Below, piece after piece: positions 46,845-56,044 of a stretch of DNA of 64,000 nt. A program made the translations under genes and the position numbers. Source of the stretch: Trinickia sp. Y13 (GTDB lineage Bacteria > Pseudomonadota > Gammaproteobacteria > Burkholderiales > Burkholderiaceae); NCBI RefSeq assembly GCF_029522115.1, contig NZ_JAKWFK010000005.1:310001-374000 (forward strand), in the 5' to 3' direction. Positions within the stretch are counted from its first letter, which is position 1; the number at the start of each line of letters is the position of its first letter. The notes under the pieces are model-generated. The model worked only from the letters and a program-made list of their open reading frames with translations, was not told the DNA's origin and made no database searches.

Positions 46845-47654
46845 TCAATCGCCCGTTTTGACCCGTCGCGTTTGGCGCTTGCCGTTAGCCGCGACCGATG
46901 CCTCGGATTCGTCGCGCTCGTCGCGTTCGAACTGGGGGGCCGCTTCGTAGCGACGCATCGCCTCGCTCAAGTCGTCCTTGAGGCGCAGCAGCGACGCAAC
47001 GGCCGGCGCGGGCGGCTGCAGCGCGGTCCAGAGCACATCGACGAGGCGTTCTGCCGTGGCGTCGATGTCGGGGGTGCGCTGCCCCAGCGTTGCGTCCCAC
47101 AGCACGTGCTCCATCGGGCCGAACACCATCGAGCGCATCAAGCGCAGCGGCACATCGGTGCGAATCTGTCCCGCTTGCTGCGCCTGCGCGAGCACCCGCA
47201 TGAGCGGAGCCGTATAACGGCGTTGCAACGCCGTCAGTTCGGCGCTCAATTCGTGATGTTTCGCGCGGCCTTCCGACAACACGAGCGAGCACATGCCGGT
47301 GCCGTGCACGAGCATCAAGCGCAGATGGGTGCGAACGATGAAGGCGAATTGTTGGCGCGGGCCGCTCTCTCGCGGCAGCCCGGTCTCGATGGCGGCGATG
47401 ATTTCGTCGTACCAATCGGCGATCACGCGCGCGCACAGTTCGCGTTTGCCGCGAAAGTAGCTGAAGACGGTCGCCTCCGACACGCCGAGCCGTTGGGCGA
47501 TCTCGGCCGTTGTCGCGCGCTCGTAGCCTTTTTCCGAGAACACTTCGCGCCCGGCCCGAAGAATGTCCTTTACGCGTTGCTGCGACTTGCGTCCGGCCGG
47601 CTGGCGACGGGCGCCGCTTGCTTCGGCCTTCGGTTCTTCAACGGCTTGAGTCAT
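46845..47654 (-). CDS. liuQ: TetR-family repressor of leucine/isovalerate catabolism (LiuQ-like)
   Basis: The 269-residue protein has an N-terminal TetR HTH: RVKDILRAGREVFSEKGYER followed by TTAEIAQRLGVSEATVFSYF at about residues 48-67, then FRGKRELCARVIADWYD. A helical effector domain and an unusual charged tail (FERDERDESEASVAANGKRQ) follow. ATG 47654 is chosen over 47720. It is divergent from liuA. In betaproteobacteria a TetR protein named LiuQ was predicted to control the liu genes, which fits this position. The palindrome TTACGTAA at 47767-47774 lies in the shared promoter. Its effector is probably a branched acyl-CoA. Confidence 0.82.
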   Translation of the reverse strand: MTQAVEEPKAEASGARRQPAGRKSQQRVKDILRAGREVFSEKGYERATTAEIAQRLGVSEATVFSYFRGKRELCARVIADWYDEIIAAIETGLPRESGPRQQFAFIVRTHLRLMLVHGTGMCSLVLSEGRAKHHELSAELTALQRRYTAPLMRVLAQAQQAGQIRTDVPLRLMRSMVFGPMEHVLWDATLGQRTPDIDATAERLVDVLWTALQPPAPAVASLLRLKDDLSEAMRRYEAAPQFERDERDESEASVAANGKRQTRRVKTGD

Positions 47655-47723
47655 ATTCAACTTTGGCGGATCGGCGCGGATGGTGCATAGGATAGTAGCA
47701 CCTGTGTTGGCGCACGGCATGTG

Positions 47724-47788
47724 GGTATATGGGAAAATGAGTATTCCTCAAAAAAATTGTTGACGCTTACGTAAATGTGGCGTGAAAT
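47724..47788. promoter_or_regulatory. divergent liuQ/liuA promoters with palindromic operator
   Basis: On the minus strand TTGAGG (47746-47751) and TATACC (47724-47729) with a 16-bp spacer make a good promoter for liuQ. On the plus strand TTGACG at 47760-47765 and TGAAAT at 47783-47788, 17 bp apart, can serve liuA. The palindrome TTACGTAA at 47767-47774 sits directly behind that -35 box, where a bound TetR repressor would block RNA polymerase. Confidence 0.6.
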
Positions 47789-47857
47789 GCGCGGTGATCG
47801 AGCGCGCTTGCCGCTCGCGGGCCGGTCCGGCCCCAATCGGAATTCGAGGAGACATCC

Positions 47858-49039
47858 ATGAGCAATGTGCCTGGTTTGCAATTCGCGCTCGGCGAAGACA
47901 TCGACATGCTGCGCGATACGCTCGCCCATTTCGCTGCGAAGGAAATCGCCCCCCGCGCGGCCGAGATCGACCGCACCGATCAATTCCCGATGGACCTGTG
48001 GCGCAAGTTCGGCGAACTCGGCGTGCTCGGCATGACCGTTTCGGAGGAGTACGGCGGCGCGAACATGGGCTATACGGCGCACATGGTGGCGATGGAAGAG
48101 ATTTCGCGCGCATCGGCGTCGGTCGGTTTGTCGTACGGCGCGCACTCGAACCTCTGCGTCAATCAAATCCACCGCAACGGCACCCCGGCGCAAAAGAGCA
48201 AATACTTGCCCAAGCTCGTGTCGGGCGAGCACGTCGGCGCGCTGGCGATGAGCGAGCCCAACGCCGGTTCGGACGTCGTCAGCATGAAGCTGCGCGCCGA
48301 TAAGCGCGGCGATCGGTACGTATTGAACGGCACCAAGATGTGGATCACGAACGGGCCCGATTGCGACACGCTCGTGGTCTATGCGAAGACGGACGTCGAA
48401 GCCGGCCCGCGCGGCATCACGGCTTTCATCGCCGAGAAAGGAATGAAGGGCTTCTCGGTCGCGCAAAAGCTCGACAAGCTCGGCATGCGCGGCTCGCATA
48501 CGGGCGAGCTCGTGTTCGAAGACGTGGAAGTGCCGGAGGAAAACATCCTCGGCAGCCTGCACGGCGGCGTGAAGGTGCTCATGAGCGGCCTCGACTACGA
48601 GCGCGCCGTGCTCGCCGGCGGCCCGACCGGCATCATGCTCGCCTGCATGGACGCCGTCGTGCCCTACATTCACGACCGCAAGCAGTTCGGCCAGGCGATT
48701 GGCGAATTTCAACTGATCCAAGGCAAGGTCGCCGATCTCTACACCACGTTGCAAGCATGCCGCGCTTATCTGTACGCGGTGGGCCGCCAGCTCGACACGC
48801 TCGGTAAGGAACACGTGCGGCAAGTGCGCAAGGATTGCGCGGGCGTCATTCTCTATACGGCGGAGAAAGCCACGTGGATGGCCGGCGAAGCCATCCAGAT
48901 TCTCGGCGGCAACGGCTACATCAACGAATACCCTGTCGGCCGGTTGTGGCGCGATGCGAAGCTCTACGAAATCGGCGCGGGCACGAGCGAAATCCGCCGC
49001 ATGCTGATCGGCCGCGAGCTGTTCGCCGAGACGGTTTGA
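47858..49039 (+). CDS. liuA: isovaleryl-CoA dehydrogenase
   Basis: The 393-residue acyl-CoA dehydrogenase oxidises isovaleryl-CoA to 3-methylcrotonyl-CoA with FAD, the third step of leucine breakdown. Family motifs are [39 protein letters not shown] and [19 protein letters not shown]. It contains [16 protein letters not shown], where isovaleryl-CoA dehydrogenases carry the catalytic Glu in this helix. Length and order of genes (liuA-liuB-liuC-liuD) match the known operon. It is the first gene behind the promoter with the TTACGTAA palindrome. GAGGAG precedes the ATG. Confidence 0.95.
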   Translation: MSNVPGLQFALGEDIDMLRDTLAHFAAKEIAPRAAEIDRTDQFPMDLWRKFGELGVLGMTVSEEYGGANMGYTAHMVAMEEISRASASVGLSYGAHSNLCVNQIHRNGTPAQKSKYLPKLVSGEHVGALAMSEPNAGSDVVSMKLRADKRGDRYVLNGTKMWITNGPDCDTLVVYAKTDVEAGPRGITAFIAEKGMKGFSVAQKLDKLGMRGSHTGELVFEDVEVPEENILGSLHGGVKVLMSGLDYERAVLAGGPTGIMLACMDAVVPYIHDRKQFGQAIGEFQLIQGKVADLYTTLQACRAYLYAVGRQLDTLGKEHVRQVRKDCAGVILYTAEKATWMAGEAIQILGGNGYINEYPVGRLWRDAKLYEIGAGTSEIRRMLIGRELFAETV

Positions 49040-49093
49040 CGCCGCTCTCGATCCACCTTTGAGTTACAAGCTGCGAGACGGAGCACCGAGCTT

Positions 49094-50701
49094 ATGCCGA
49101 TCATCGAAAGCAAGTTGAACCCACGCTCGGACGAGTTTCGAGCGAATGCCGCCGCACTGGAGGCGCTCGTCGCCGATCTGCGCGCGAAGGTCGCGCATGT
49201 CGCGATGGGCGGCGGCCAGGCCGCGCGCGACAAGCACGTCTCGCGCGGCAAGCTGCTGCCGCGCGATCGAATCGCGCAGTTGCTCGATCCCGGCACGCCG
49301 TTTCTCGAGTTCTCGCAACTGGCCGCGTTCGGCATGTATCACGATGCGGCGCCGGGCGCGGGCGTCATCACGGGGATCGGCCGCATCGCGGGACAAGAAT
49401 GCGTGATCGTCTGCAACGATGCGACGGTCAAGGGCGGAACTTACTATCCGATCACCGTCAAGAAGCACGTGCGCGCGCAGGAAATCGCATTCGAAAACCG
49501 GCTGCCGTGCGTCTATCTCGTCGATTCGGGCGGCGCGAACCTGCCCAATCAAGACGAGGTGTTTCCCGATCGCGATCATTTCGGCCGCATCTTTTTCAAT
49601 CAAGCGAACATGTCGGCCGCGGGCATTGCGCAGATCGCCGTCGTGATGGGCTCGTGCACGGCGGGCGGTGCCTATGTGCCCGCGATGAGCGACGAATCGA
49701 TCATCGTCAAGAATCAAGGCACGATCTTTCTGGGCGGCCCGCCGCTCGTCAAAGCGGCCACGGGCGAGGAAGTGAGCGCCGAGGATCTCGGCGGGGGCGA
49801 TGTCCACACGCGTTTGTCGGGTGTGGTCGATCATCTCGCGCAGAACGATGCGCACGCGTTGGCGCTCGCACGCGGCATCGTCGGCAAGCTCAACTTGACG
49901 AAGCAGCCCGCGCTTGCCCTGCGCGCGCCGAAGCCGCCGCGCTACGATGCCCAAAGCCTTTACGGCGTGATTCCCGTCGATACGCGCAAGCCGTTCGACG
50001 TGCGCGAAGTGATCGCCCGCATCGTCGACGATTCCGAGTTCGACGAATTCAAGGCGCGTTACGGCACGACGCTCGTCACCGGCTTTGCGCATATCTGGGG
50101 CCACCCCGTCGGCATCATCGCCAACAACGGCATCTTGTTCTCCGAATCAGCGCTCAAGGGCGCGCACTTCATCGAGCTTTGCTGCCAGCGCAAGATCCCG
50201 CTCGTGTTCCTGCAAAACATCACGGGTTTCATGGTGGGCCGCAAGTACGAGAACGAAGGGATCGCGAGAAATGGGGCGAAGATGGTGACCGCCGTTGCGA
50301 CTGCCAAGGTGCCCAAGTTTACGGTCATCATCGGCGGCTCGTTCGGTGCGGGGAATTACGGCATGTGCGGCCGTGCTTATTCGCCGCGCTTCCTATGGAT
50401 GTGGCCGAACGCGCGCATCTCGGTGATGGGCGGCGAGCAGGCCGCTTCGGTCCTCGCCACGGTTAAGCGCGACGGGATCGAAGCGAAAGGCGGCACGTGG
50501 AGCCCCGACGAGGAAGAAGCGTTCAAGCGCCCGATTCGCGAGCAATACGAGCATCAAGGGCATCCGTACTACGCGAGCGCGCGGTTGTGGGACGACGGCG
50601 TGATCGATCCGGCGCAAACGCGCGATGTGTTGGGCCTCGGGCTCTCGGCGGCGATGAACGCGCCCATCGAGGAGACGCGCTTCGGCGTGTTCAGAATGTG
50701 A
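49094..50701 (+). CDS. liuB: 3-methylcrotonyl-CoA carboxylase, carboxyltransferase (beta) subunit
   Basis: The 535-residue subunit is a biotin-dependent carboxyltransferase with two crotonase-like halves. [20 protein letters not shown] and [10 protein letters not shown]-like [20 protein letters not shown] lie in the N half. [20 protein letters not shown] and [19 protein letters not shown] lie in the C half, the latter typical of methylcrotonyl-CoA carboxylase. It moves the carboxyl group from biotin to 3-methylcrotonyl-CoA. The partner is the liuD product encoded at 51604. It follows liuA by 54 bp. Confidence 0.95.
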   Translation: MPIIESKLNPRSDEFRANAAALEALVADLRAKVAHVAMGGGQAARDKHVSRGKLLPRDRIAQLLDPGTPFLEFSQLAAFGMYHDAAPGAGVITGIGRIAGQECVIVCNDATVKGGTYYPITVKKHVRAQEIAFENRLPCVYLVDSGGANLPNQDEVFPDRDHFGRIFFNQANMSAAGIAQIAVVMGSCTAGGAYVPAMSDESIIVKNQGTIFLGGPPLVKAATGEEVSAEDLGGGDVHTRLSGVVDHLAQNDAHALALARGIVGKLNLTKQPALALRAPKPPRYDAQSLYGVIPVDTRKPFDVREVIARIVDDSEFDEFKARYGTTLVTGFAHIWGHPVGIIANNGILFSESALKGAHFIELCCQRKIPLVFLQNITGFMVGRKYENEGIARNGAKMVTAVATAKVPKFTVIIGGSFGAGNYGMCGRAYSPRFLWMWPNARISVMGGEQAASVLATVKRDGIEAKGGTWSPDEEEAFKRPIREQYEHQGHPYYASARLWDDGVIDPAQTRDVLGLGLSAAMNAPIEETRFGVFRM

Positions 50702-50778
50702 TGGTGATGCGGGCAAGGCGCGTTCGCAAGCTTGGATTCGGGGCGAACGCAACCTAGCCCAAGGCAAGGAGACGCTCA

Positions 50779-51567
50779 ATGCAGTACAGCATGTTGGAAG
50801 TTCGATTTGCGGCCCATGTGGCGACGGTGACGCTCAATCGCCCCGACGTTCGCAATGCGTTCAACGAGACGACGATCGCCGAGTTGACCGATGCGTTCCG
50901 TCGACTCGATGCGCGCGACGACGTGCGTGCGATCGTGCTCGCGGCCAACGGCCCGGCGTTTTGCGCAGGGGCCGATCTGAACTGGATGAAGAAGATGGCC
51001 ACGTTCTCCGACGAGGAAAATCGGGTCGACGCGCGCCGTCTCGCCGATATGTTGTCGGCCATCTACCGTGTCTCGAAGCCGGTCGTCGCGCGTGTGTCGG
51101 GCGATGCCTTCGCAGGCGGCGTCGGTCTCGTCGCGGCGAGCGACATCGTCGTCGCCGTGGACTCGGCGCGCTTTTGCCTCTCCGAAGCGCGGCTCGGCCT
51201 CATTGCGGCGACGATCGCGCCGTACGTCATTCGTGCGCTGGGCGAGCGCGCCTCGCGCCGCTATTTCACGACGGCCGAGCCGTTCGACGCCGCGACGGCG
51301 CTAAGGCTCGGGCTCGTGCATGAAGTGGTCGCCGCCGATGCGCTCGATACCCGCATCGGAAAGATCACGGCTGCGCTGTGCGCGAATGGCCCGCAGGCGG
51401 TGCGCGAATCCAAGCGCCTGGTGCAAGACGTCGCCGGCCGCGTGTTGGACGAAACCTTGATCGACGATACCGCCCGCCGCATCGCGCGAATCCGCGCGAG
51501 CGAGGAGGGGCGCGAAGGCGTCGCGTCGTTCCTCGAAAAGCGCGCGCCCGCGTGGGCAGCGCACTGA
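50779..51567 (+). CDS. liuC: methylglutaconyl-CoA hydratase (enoyl-CoA hydratase family)
   Basis: The 262-residue crotonase-fold enzyme has LNRPDVRNAFNETTIAELTD, the oxyanion region AFCAGADLNWMKKMATFSDE and AFAGGVGLVAASDIVVAVDS. The catalytic Glu-equivalent region is SEARLGLIAATIAPYV. Its place between the two methylcrotonyl-CoA carboxylase genes marks it as the hydratase that converts 3-methylglutaconyl-CoA to HMG-CoA. AAGGAG precedes the ATG at 50779. Confidence 0.93.
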   Translation: MQYSMLEVRFAAHVATVTLNRPDVRNAFNETTIAELTDAFRRLDARDDVRAIVLAANGPAFCAGADLNWMKKMATFSDEENRVDARRLADMLSAIYRVSKPVVARVSGDAFAGGVGLVAASDIVVAVDSARFCLSEARLGLIAATIAPYVIRALGERASRRYFTTAEPFDAATALRLGLVHEVVAADALDTRIGKITAALCANGPQAVRESKRLVQDVAGRVLDETLIDDTARRIARIRASEEGREGVASFLEKRAPAWAAH

Positions 51568-51603
51568 CCGCCATCCCATAGCCGCTTCACTGCGAGACAC
51601 TCC

Positions 51604-53610
51604 ATGTTCAACAAGATTTTGATTGCGAATCGCGGCGAGATCGCCTGCCGCGTGGCCGCGACGTGCAAGCGGCTCGGGATTGCGAGCGTCGCCGTCTATT
51701 CCGATGCGGACGCCAATGCGAAGCACGTGGCGGCATGCGACGAAGCGGTCCATATCGGCGGTGCGGCGGCGAGCGAGAGCTATCTGCGCATCGAGCGCAT
51801 CATCGATGCAGCATTGCGCACGGGCGCACAGGCCGTTCATCCGGGCTACGGATTCCTTTCGGAGAACGAAGCATTTGCGCAAGCGTGCGAGGCGGCCGGG
51901 CTCGTTTTCATCGGGCCGCCGGTGTCGGCCATCGCGGCGATGGGGTCGAAGGCGGCGGCCAAAGCGCTGATGCACGCAGCGGACGTGCCGCTCGTGCCGG
52001 GCTATCACGGCGACGAGCAAGATGCCGAGTTGCTGCAGCGCGAAGCCGATGCCATCGGCTACCCGGTGTTGCTCAAGGCGAGCGCCGGGGGCGGAGGCAA
52101 GGGCATGCGCGTGGTCGAGAAGCGGGAAGACTTCGCTGCCGCGCTGGCATCGTGCAAGCGTGAGGCGGCAAGCAGCTTCGGCAACGATCGCGTGCTCATC
52201 GAAAAGTATTTGACGCGTCCGCGTCACGTCGAAGTGCAAGTGTTCGCCGATCGGCACGGCGGCGCGGTTTACTTGTTCGATCGCGATTGCTCGGTGCAGC
52301 GGCGCCATCAAAAAGTCCTCGAGGAAGCGCCTGCGCCCGGGCTCTCCGACCGCGTGCGACGCGCGATGGGCGAAGCCGCGGTGGCGGCGGCGCAGGCGGT
52401 CTCCTATGTCGGCGCGGGCACGGTCGAATTCATCATGACCGACAGCGCGTTCTATTTCATGGAGATGAATACGCGGCTGCAGGTGGAGCATCCGGTCACC
52501 GAAATGATCACGGGGCAGGATCTCGTCGAATGGCAACTGCGCGTGGCCGCCGGCGAGCCGCTGCCGCTCGCGCAAGAACAATTGCGCATCGACGGCCATG
52601 CGATCGAAGCGCGCGTGTACGCCGAGAATCCGGCGCGCGGGTTCTTGCCATCGACGGGCACGCTCAAGTATCTGCGCATGCCGCAGAGCGTCGAGTTCGC
52701 GATCGGCGCGCCCGAGCGAGCGCCGGTGCGGATCGATAGCGGCGTGCGCGAAGGCGATACGATCACACCGTTTTACGATCCGATGATCGCCAAACTGATC
52801 GTGCACGGGGCCGATCGCGACGAAGCGCTCGCGCGCTTGACCCGCGCGTTGCAGGCTTGCGAGGCGGTAGGCCCGCAAACCAACGTGGCGTTCTTGCAGC
52901 GCATCGTGCAAAGCAAGCCGTTTGCGACGGCAGATCTCGATACGGGCCTGATCGAGCGTCATTACGATGCTTTGTTCGCACCGGTGGAGCGGCCGTTCAA
53001 GGCTGCCATGGCATTGGCGTGCGCGGCACTGCTCACGCGCGAGGGGGGCGTCGCACATGGCGCGTCGCCGTGGGATGCGCTATCGCATTGGCGCCTGAAC
53101 GGCCGTTACCTTCAAACGATCGAATGGCGCGACGTGGAAAACGACGCCGCTTTCAAGGTCGCTTACACGCGCGAGGGCGAGGTGCGCGAGTTGGAGCACG
53201 ACGGCCAGCGCGACGCGTTCGATTGGTGGCGCGGCAGCGAGCCGCATGCATTCGGAGCGCGTCTGGGCGAGCAGCGCATCACTGGGCGCGTGTTCATCGA
53301 CGGCGACGTGTTTCACGTGTTTTGCCACGGCGCGGCGCTGGCGTTCGAGTGGCAGAACTTGCTGGCCCATGCGGCCGATGCCGAGCATGGCGAAGGGCGC
53401 TTGACCGCGCCGATGCCGGGGAAGGTGATTGCCGTGCTCGTCGAGCCGGGCGCCGTGGTGGAGAAAGGCGCGCCGCTGATCGTGATGGAGGCGATGAAGA
53501 TGGAGCATACGATCGGTGCGCCCGCCGCGGGCAAGGTTGCCGAAGTGCTCTACGGGGTGGGCGACCAAGTGGCAGACGGTGCGCAGTTGCTCGTCATGGA
53601 GGCGCAGTAG
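51604..53610 (+). CDS. liuD: 3-methylcrotonyl-CoA carboxylase, biotin-carrying (alpha) subunit
   Basis: The 668-residue subunit has, in order, a biotin carboxylase domain and a biotinyl domain. The carboxylase domain starts FNKILIANRGEIACRVAATC and has the ATP-grasp motif KASAGGGGKGMRVVEKREDF and MEMNTRLQVEHPVTEMITGQ. A linker domain follows. The biotinyl domain at the C-terminus has the biotin-lysine motif VMEAMKMEHTIGAPAAG. It charges biotin with bicarbonate using ATP. It is the last liu gene here: no HMG-CoA lyase (liuE) follows within the window. The 290 bp after the stop hold only a terminator-like repeat at 53841. Confidence 0.95.
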   Translation: MFNKILIANRGEIACRVAATCKRLGIASVAVYSDADANAKHVAACDEAVHIGGAAASESYLRIERIIDAALRTGAQAVHPGYGFLSENEAFAQACEAAGLVFIGPPVSAIAAMGSKAAAKALMHAADVPLVPGYHGDEQDAELLQREADAIGYPVLLKASAGGGGKGMRVVEKREDFAAALASCKREAASSFGNDRVLIEKYLTRPRHVEVQVFADRHGGAVYLFDRDCSVQRRHQKVLEEAPAPGLSDRVRRAMGEAAVAAAQAVSYVGAGTVEFIMTDSAFYFMEMNTRLQVEHPVTEMITGQDLVEWQLRVAAGEPLPLAQEQLRIDGHAIEARVYAENPARGFLPSTGTLKYLRMPQSVEFAIGAPERAPVRIDSGVREGDTITPFYDPMIAKLIVHGADRDEALARLTRALQACEAVGPQTNVAFLQRIVQSKPFATADLDTGLIERHYDALFAPVERPFKAAMALACAALLTREGGVAHGASPWDALSHWRLNGRYLQTIEWRDVENDAAFKVAYTREGEVRELEHDGQRDAFDWWRGSEPHAFGARLGEQRITGRVFIDGDVFHVFCHGAALAFEWQNLLAHAADAEHGEGRLTAPMPGKVIAVLVEPGAVVEKGAPLIVMEAMKMEHTIGAPAAGKVAEVLYGVGDQVADGAQLLVMEAQ

Positions 53611-53840
53611 GGCGGTCGGCTGGGCGACGCCGCCGGCATGAGTGTCGCGGCGGTGAGGTGCTCGCGCGGGGAGACGAAGCCGCGGAAGGCGAAGACGAAA
53701 CGGGACAACTGCAATCGCCCCGCCTCGTTAGGCGATGCGTTTGGCCTTCATTGCGTGAAGGCGTTGCGCGGCCTCGCGTAGGCCACCCGTGACACGCAGC
53801 CGCGGGCGATCAGCGAAAATATTCTCCACAGGCATAAAAC

Positions 53841-53867
53841 GCGTTTATTCCTGACACGAATAAACGC
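53841..53867 (-). terminator. inverted repeat with T-run downstream of the lipoprotein pair
   Basis: GCGTTTATTC and GAATAAACGC form a perfect 10-bp inverted repeat around a 7-base loop. Read on the minus strand it lies 34 bases after the stop of the lipoprotein gene at 53901 and is followed by GTTTT, so it is a plausible intrinsic terminator with an AT-rich stem. Confidence 0.55.
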
Positions 53868-53900
53868 TCGAGATTCGCGACGCGGAACGAAAAAAGCCCG

Positions 53901-54404
53901 TTACTGCAGCGTGCCCCAGCGCTCCACCGCCGGCTCGGCCGAGGCCCACTTCCATTGGGCTCCCTGCTTGCAAGCGCTGGCGGTGAACCAGTACACCTTC
54001 GAATCGGGCTTGTTGCCGTCCACGAACGAGAACGCAAACTCCTTGCACGTGGCCAGCGCGCTGTCGATTTCGCGCGTCACGCGCACTTCGCCGTGACCGT
54101 TTTCGATCGGGAGCGTGTGTTCGACGCGCCACGGTTGCGCGGCGCCAACCGGCGTTTGCCCGACTAGCGCGGCAATGGCATCTTGCTGGTCGCGATGCAT
54201 GGCGCGCATATAGCGATTCACCGCTTCGTCGGTGGCCGATTGCACCGCGATACCCACACCGATGCCGACCGCGGGGTTGGCCGTGACCGCGCCCGTCGCT
54301 ATGCCCGCTACCGCACCGCTCGCCGCGCCGATCGACGCGCAGCCGCTCACGAGGGCGCCCGCGCCGATGCACGCGAGCGCGACGAGAATCGCGCGCTCTC
54401 TCAT
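53901..54404 (-). CDS. putative lipoprotein, second of a tandem paralogous pair
   Basis: The 167-residue product from ATG 54404 has a lipoprotein signal ending LVSGC (Cys about residue 22). A glycine- and alanine-rich membrane-like segment (ASGAVAGIATGAVTANPAVG) follows, then a soluble part with two cysteines and the end KWASAEPAVERWGTLQ. The upstream gene encodes a protein with the same layout and nearly the same C-terminus (KWASAEPATERWGALQ), so they arose by duplication. The genes overlap by four bases. Gly-zipper segments like this occur in outer-membrane lipoproteins. The function is unknown. Confidence 0.8.
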   Translation of the reverse strand: MRERAILVALACIGAGALVSGCASIGAASGAVAGIATGAVTANPAVGIGVGIAVQSATDEAVNRYMRAMHRDQQDAIAALVGQTPVGAAQPWRVEHTLPIENGHGEVRVTREIDSALATCKEFAFSFVDGNKPDSKVYWFTASACKQGAQWKWASAEPAVERWGTLQ

Positions 54405-54955
54405 TGCAAGGCGCCCCATCGTTCGGTGGCAGGCTCGGCCGACGCCCACTTCCACGTATTGCCGTCGCGGCAAACCGAGGCGACGTAAAACGCGCTCGAC
54501 GCCGCGTCGTTCTTGGTCGCAGCGCGATCGACGGAGAACACGATTTCCTTGCAGTCCAACGCCCCCGTGCTGATCGTGCGGCTAACCGTGACGCGGCCGT
54601 GCTCGTCGGGATCGAGCGGGACGCTATGCCGGCTCGCCCACGGCGCGACCGCGCCTACGGCCAACGGCCCGGCAGCTGCCGCGATCGTATTTTGCGTGTC
54701 GCGGTGCACTATCCGTTCCGTGTACTGCACGCCTGCTTTGGCGGCGGCGACTGCGCCAAGACCGATACCGGTCGCCACCGCCGCGTTGCGGGTGACTTTC
54801 GATGCGACGGCTGCGCCGGCGATACCGGCGCCAGCCGAGGCGCTTTCCGTGTACATGGAACTGCAGCCGCTCAAATCGGCGATGGCCGCTGCGACGAGCG
54901 CGGCGGCCGCGAACCGGCGCATTGTCTTTTGCATATCCGCTGCCTTTTTATCCAT
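54401..54955 (-). CDS. putative lipoprotein, first of a tandem paralogous pair
   Basis: The 184-residue product starts MDKKAADMQKTMRRF. The signal region AAAALVAAAIADLSGC gives a lipobox with Cys at about residue 31. ATG 54934 (MQKTMRRF), preceded by AAGG, may be the true start. A Gly/Ala-rich stretch (GAGIAGAAVASKVTRNAAVA and GIGLGAVAAAKAG) resembles a glycine zipper. The rest is soluble with conserved cysteines in GALDCKEIVFSVD and ASVCRDGNTWKWAS. It shares that domain with the next gene. TTGCAAA repeats and a GCGCCTCATGAGGCGC palindrome lie upstream at 55030-55120. Confidence 0.8.
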   Translation of the reverse strand: MDKKAADMQKTMRRFAAAALVAAAIADLSGCSSMYTESASAGAGIAGAAVASKVTRNAAVATGIGLGAVAAAKAGVQYTERIVHRDTQNTIAAAAGPLAVGAVAPWASRHSVPLDPDEHGRVTVSRTISTGALDCKEIVFSVDRAATKNDAASSAFYVASVCRDGNTWKWASAEPATERWGALQ

Positions 54956-55130
54956 AGCCCTTTGCTTTATTACGAACTGACAGCATGAAGCACGCCTTGC
55001 GCTTGGCGAGCGTTTCAGCGCCTCATGAGGCGCCGCGGCGCGCGCGACGCCGCGGCATTTTGCAGCAATGGATTAAAAAAGGGCATTCGAAAATTGCAAA
55101 AAATTGCAAAGTTGCAGTATGAGCGAACCG

Positions 55131-55931
55131 CTACGAGGATGTTCGCGATTGAGCGGAAGGGGGATTTAGGCGTGCATTCGCGCATCGATGATCCAGCAGG
55201 GCTTCGGCCGAGCCCGTTCCGGCATCCGCATCGATGCTGCTGTTGACGATCAACCATCCCGCCTGCTCGGCCGAAGGGCCTGCGCCGGTGACGAGAATCG
55301 TTTGCCCGGCCATCGCGGCCGGACTCGTCGTGCCGCCGGCCACGATGTCGAAAGGATTGAAGTCGAAGGCGGGGCCCGGCATGCGCATCACGCGGTAGCG
55401 GGCGCCGTCGATCGTGAGCGGAGCCCACGCGCGCGGCGGATCGCTGCGATGCGCGGCCAGCGCCGATACCGCATCGGAGCGCATGCAGTCGATATGGATG
55501 TGCAACTGCTCTTGCGAGCGCCGCATCGCCGAATTGATTTCGAGTCCGATTTCGTCATCGGCGAGCGGAGCGCGTCGCGCTTTCTTCAGGCTGGCTTCGA
55601 CGAAACTGCGCGCGCCCCATGCATCGGCCCAATAATTCGGTGCGTCGGGGGCAAGCAGGCCAGGGCTTTCAATGCCGGAAATCCGATCGGTCGGGATCAA
55701 CAGATGCTGCGCCACGCCCTGTCGATCGCGCAAGATGGCGAAGCGACGAGGAAGATCGACCGTCGCGCAGATGCCGGGCTTGCCCGTCGTGCGCGCGGCG
55801 GGCACGCAGTCGAAGCTGACGATTTGCCAGAGTGCGTTGGGATCGGCTGCCGCCAGCACCGAGCATCCGGATGCGATGAGGGCGGCGCAAGCGGCTAGCG
55901 CTAGAGCGCGGCGGCGAATCGAGTTGAACAT
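55131..55931 (-). CDS. cdh: CDP-diacylglycerol diphosphatase
   Basis: The 266-residue protein belongs to the Cdh family. It has a signal segment with a lipobox-like LIASGC, then SVLAAADPNALWQIVSFDC, FAILRDRQGVAQHLLIPTDR and the HIT-like catalytic motif SQEQLHIHIDC. The end has DFNPFDIVAGGTTSPAAM, as in E. coli Cdh (251 residues). It cleaves CDP-diacylglycerol to phosphatidic acid and CMP, at the membrane. It stands alone between the lipoprotein pair and the porin gene. Confidence 0.9.
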   Translation of the reverse strand: MFNSIRRRALALAACAALIASGCSVLAAADPNALWQIVSFDCVPAARTTGKPGICATVDLPRRFAILRDRQGVAQHLLIPTDRISGIESPGLLAPDAPNYWADAWGARSFVEASLKKARRAPLADDEIGLEINSAMRRSQEQLHIHIDCMRSDAVSALAAHRSDPPRAWAPLTIDGARYRVMRMPGPAFDFNPFDIVAGGTTSPAAMAGQTILVTGAGPSAEQAGWLIVNSSIDADAGTGSAEALLDHRCANARLNPPSAQSRTSS

Positions 55932-56044
55932 GGCCTGTCGCGTAGGTGCGGATGACGAGACGCGGCCATTGTGTCACGTAAGCCAGGCGGACGACGCCAA
56001 ACTGCGCAGCGCCGTCCGTGCGCTGCCGCCGAAGGCGGCAGCCA

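Noticed and set aside
53728-53835. 35-codon minus-strand frame (MPVENIFADRPRLRVTGGLR and 15 more residues)
   Set aside because: It begins just after the hairpin that ends the lipoprotein transcript and has no ribosome binding site at a proper distance. It may be a gene tail relic, but I cannot support it.
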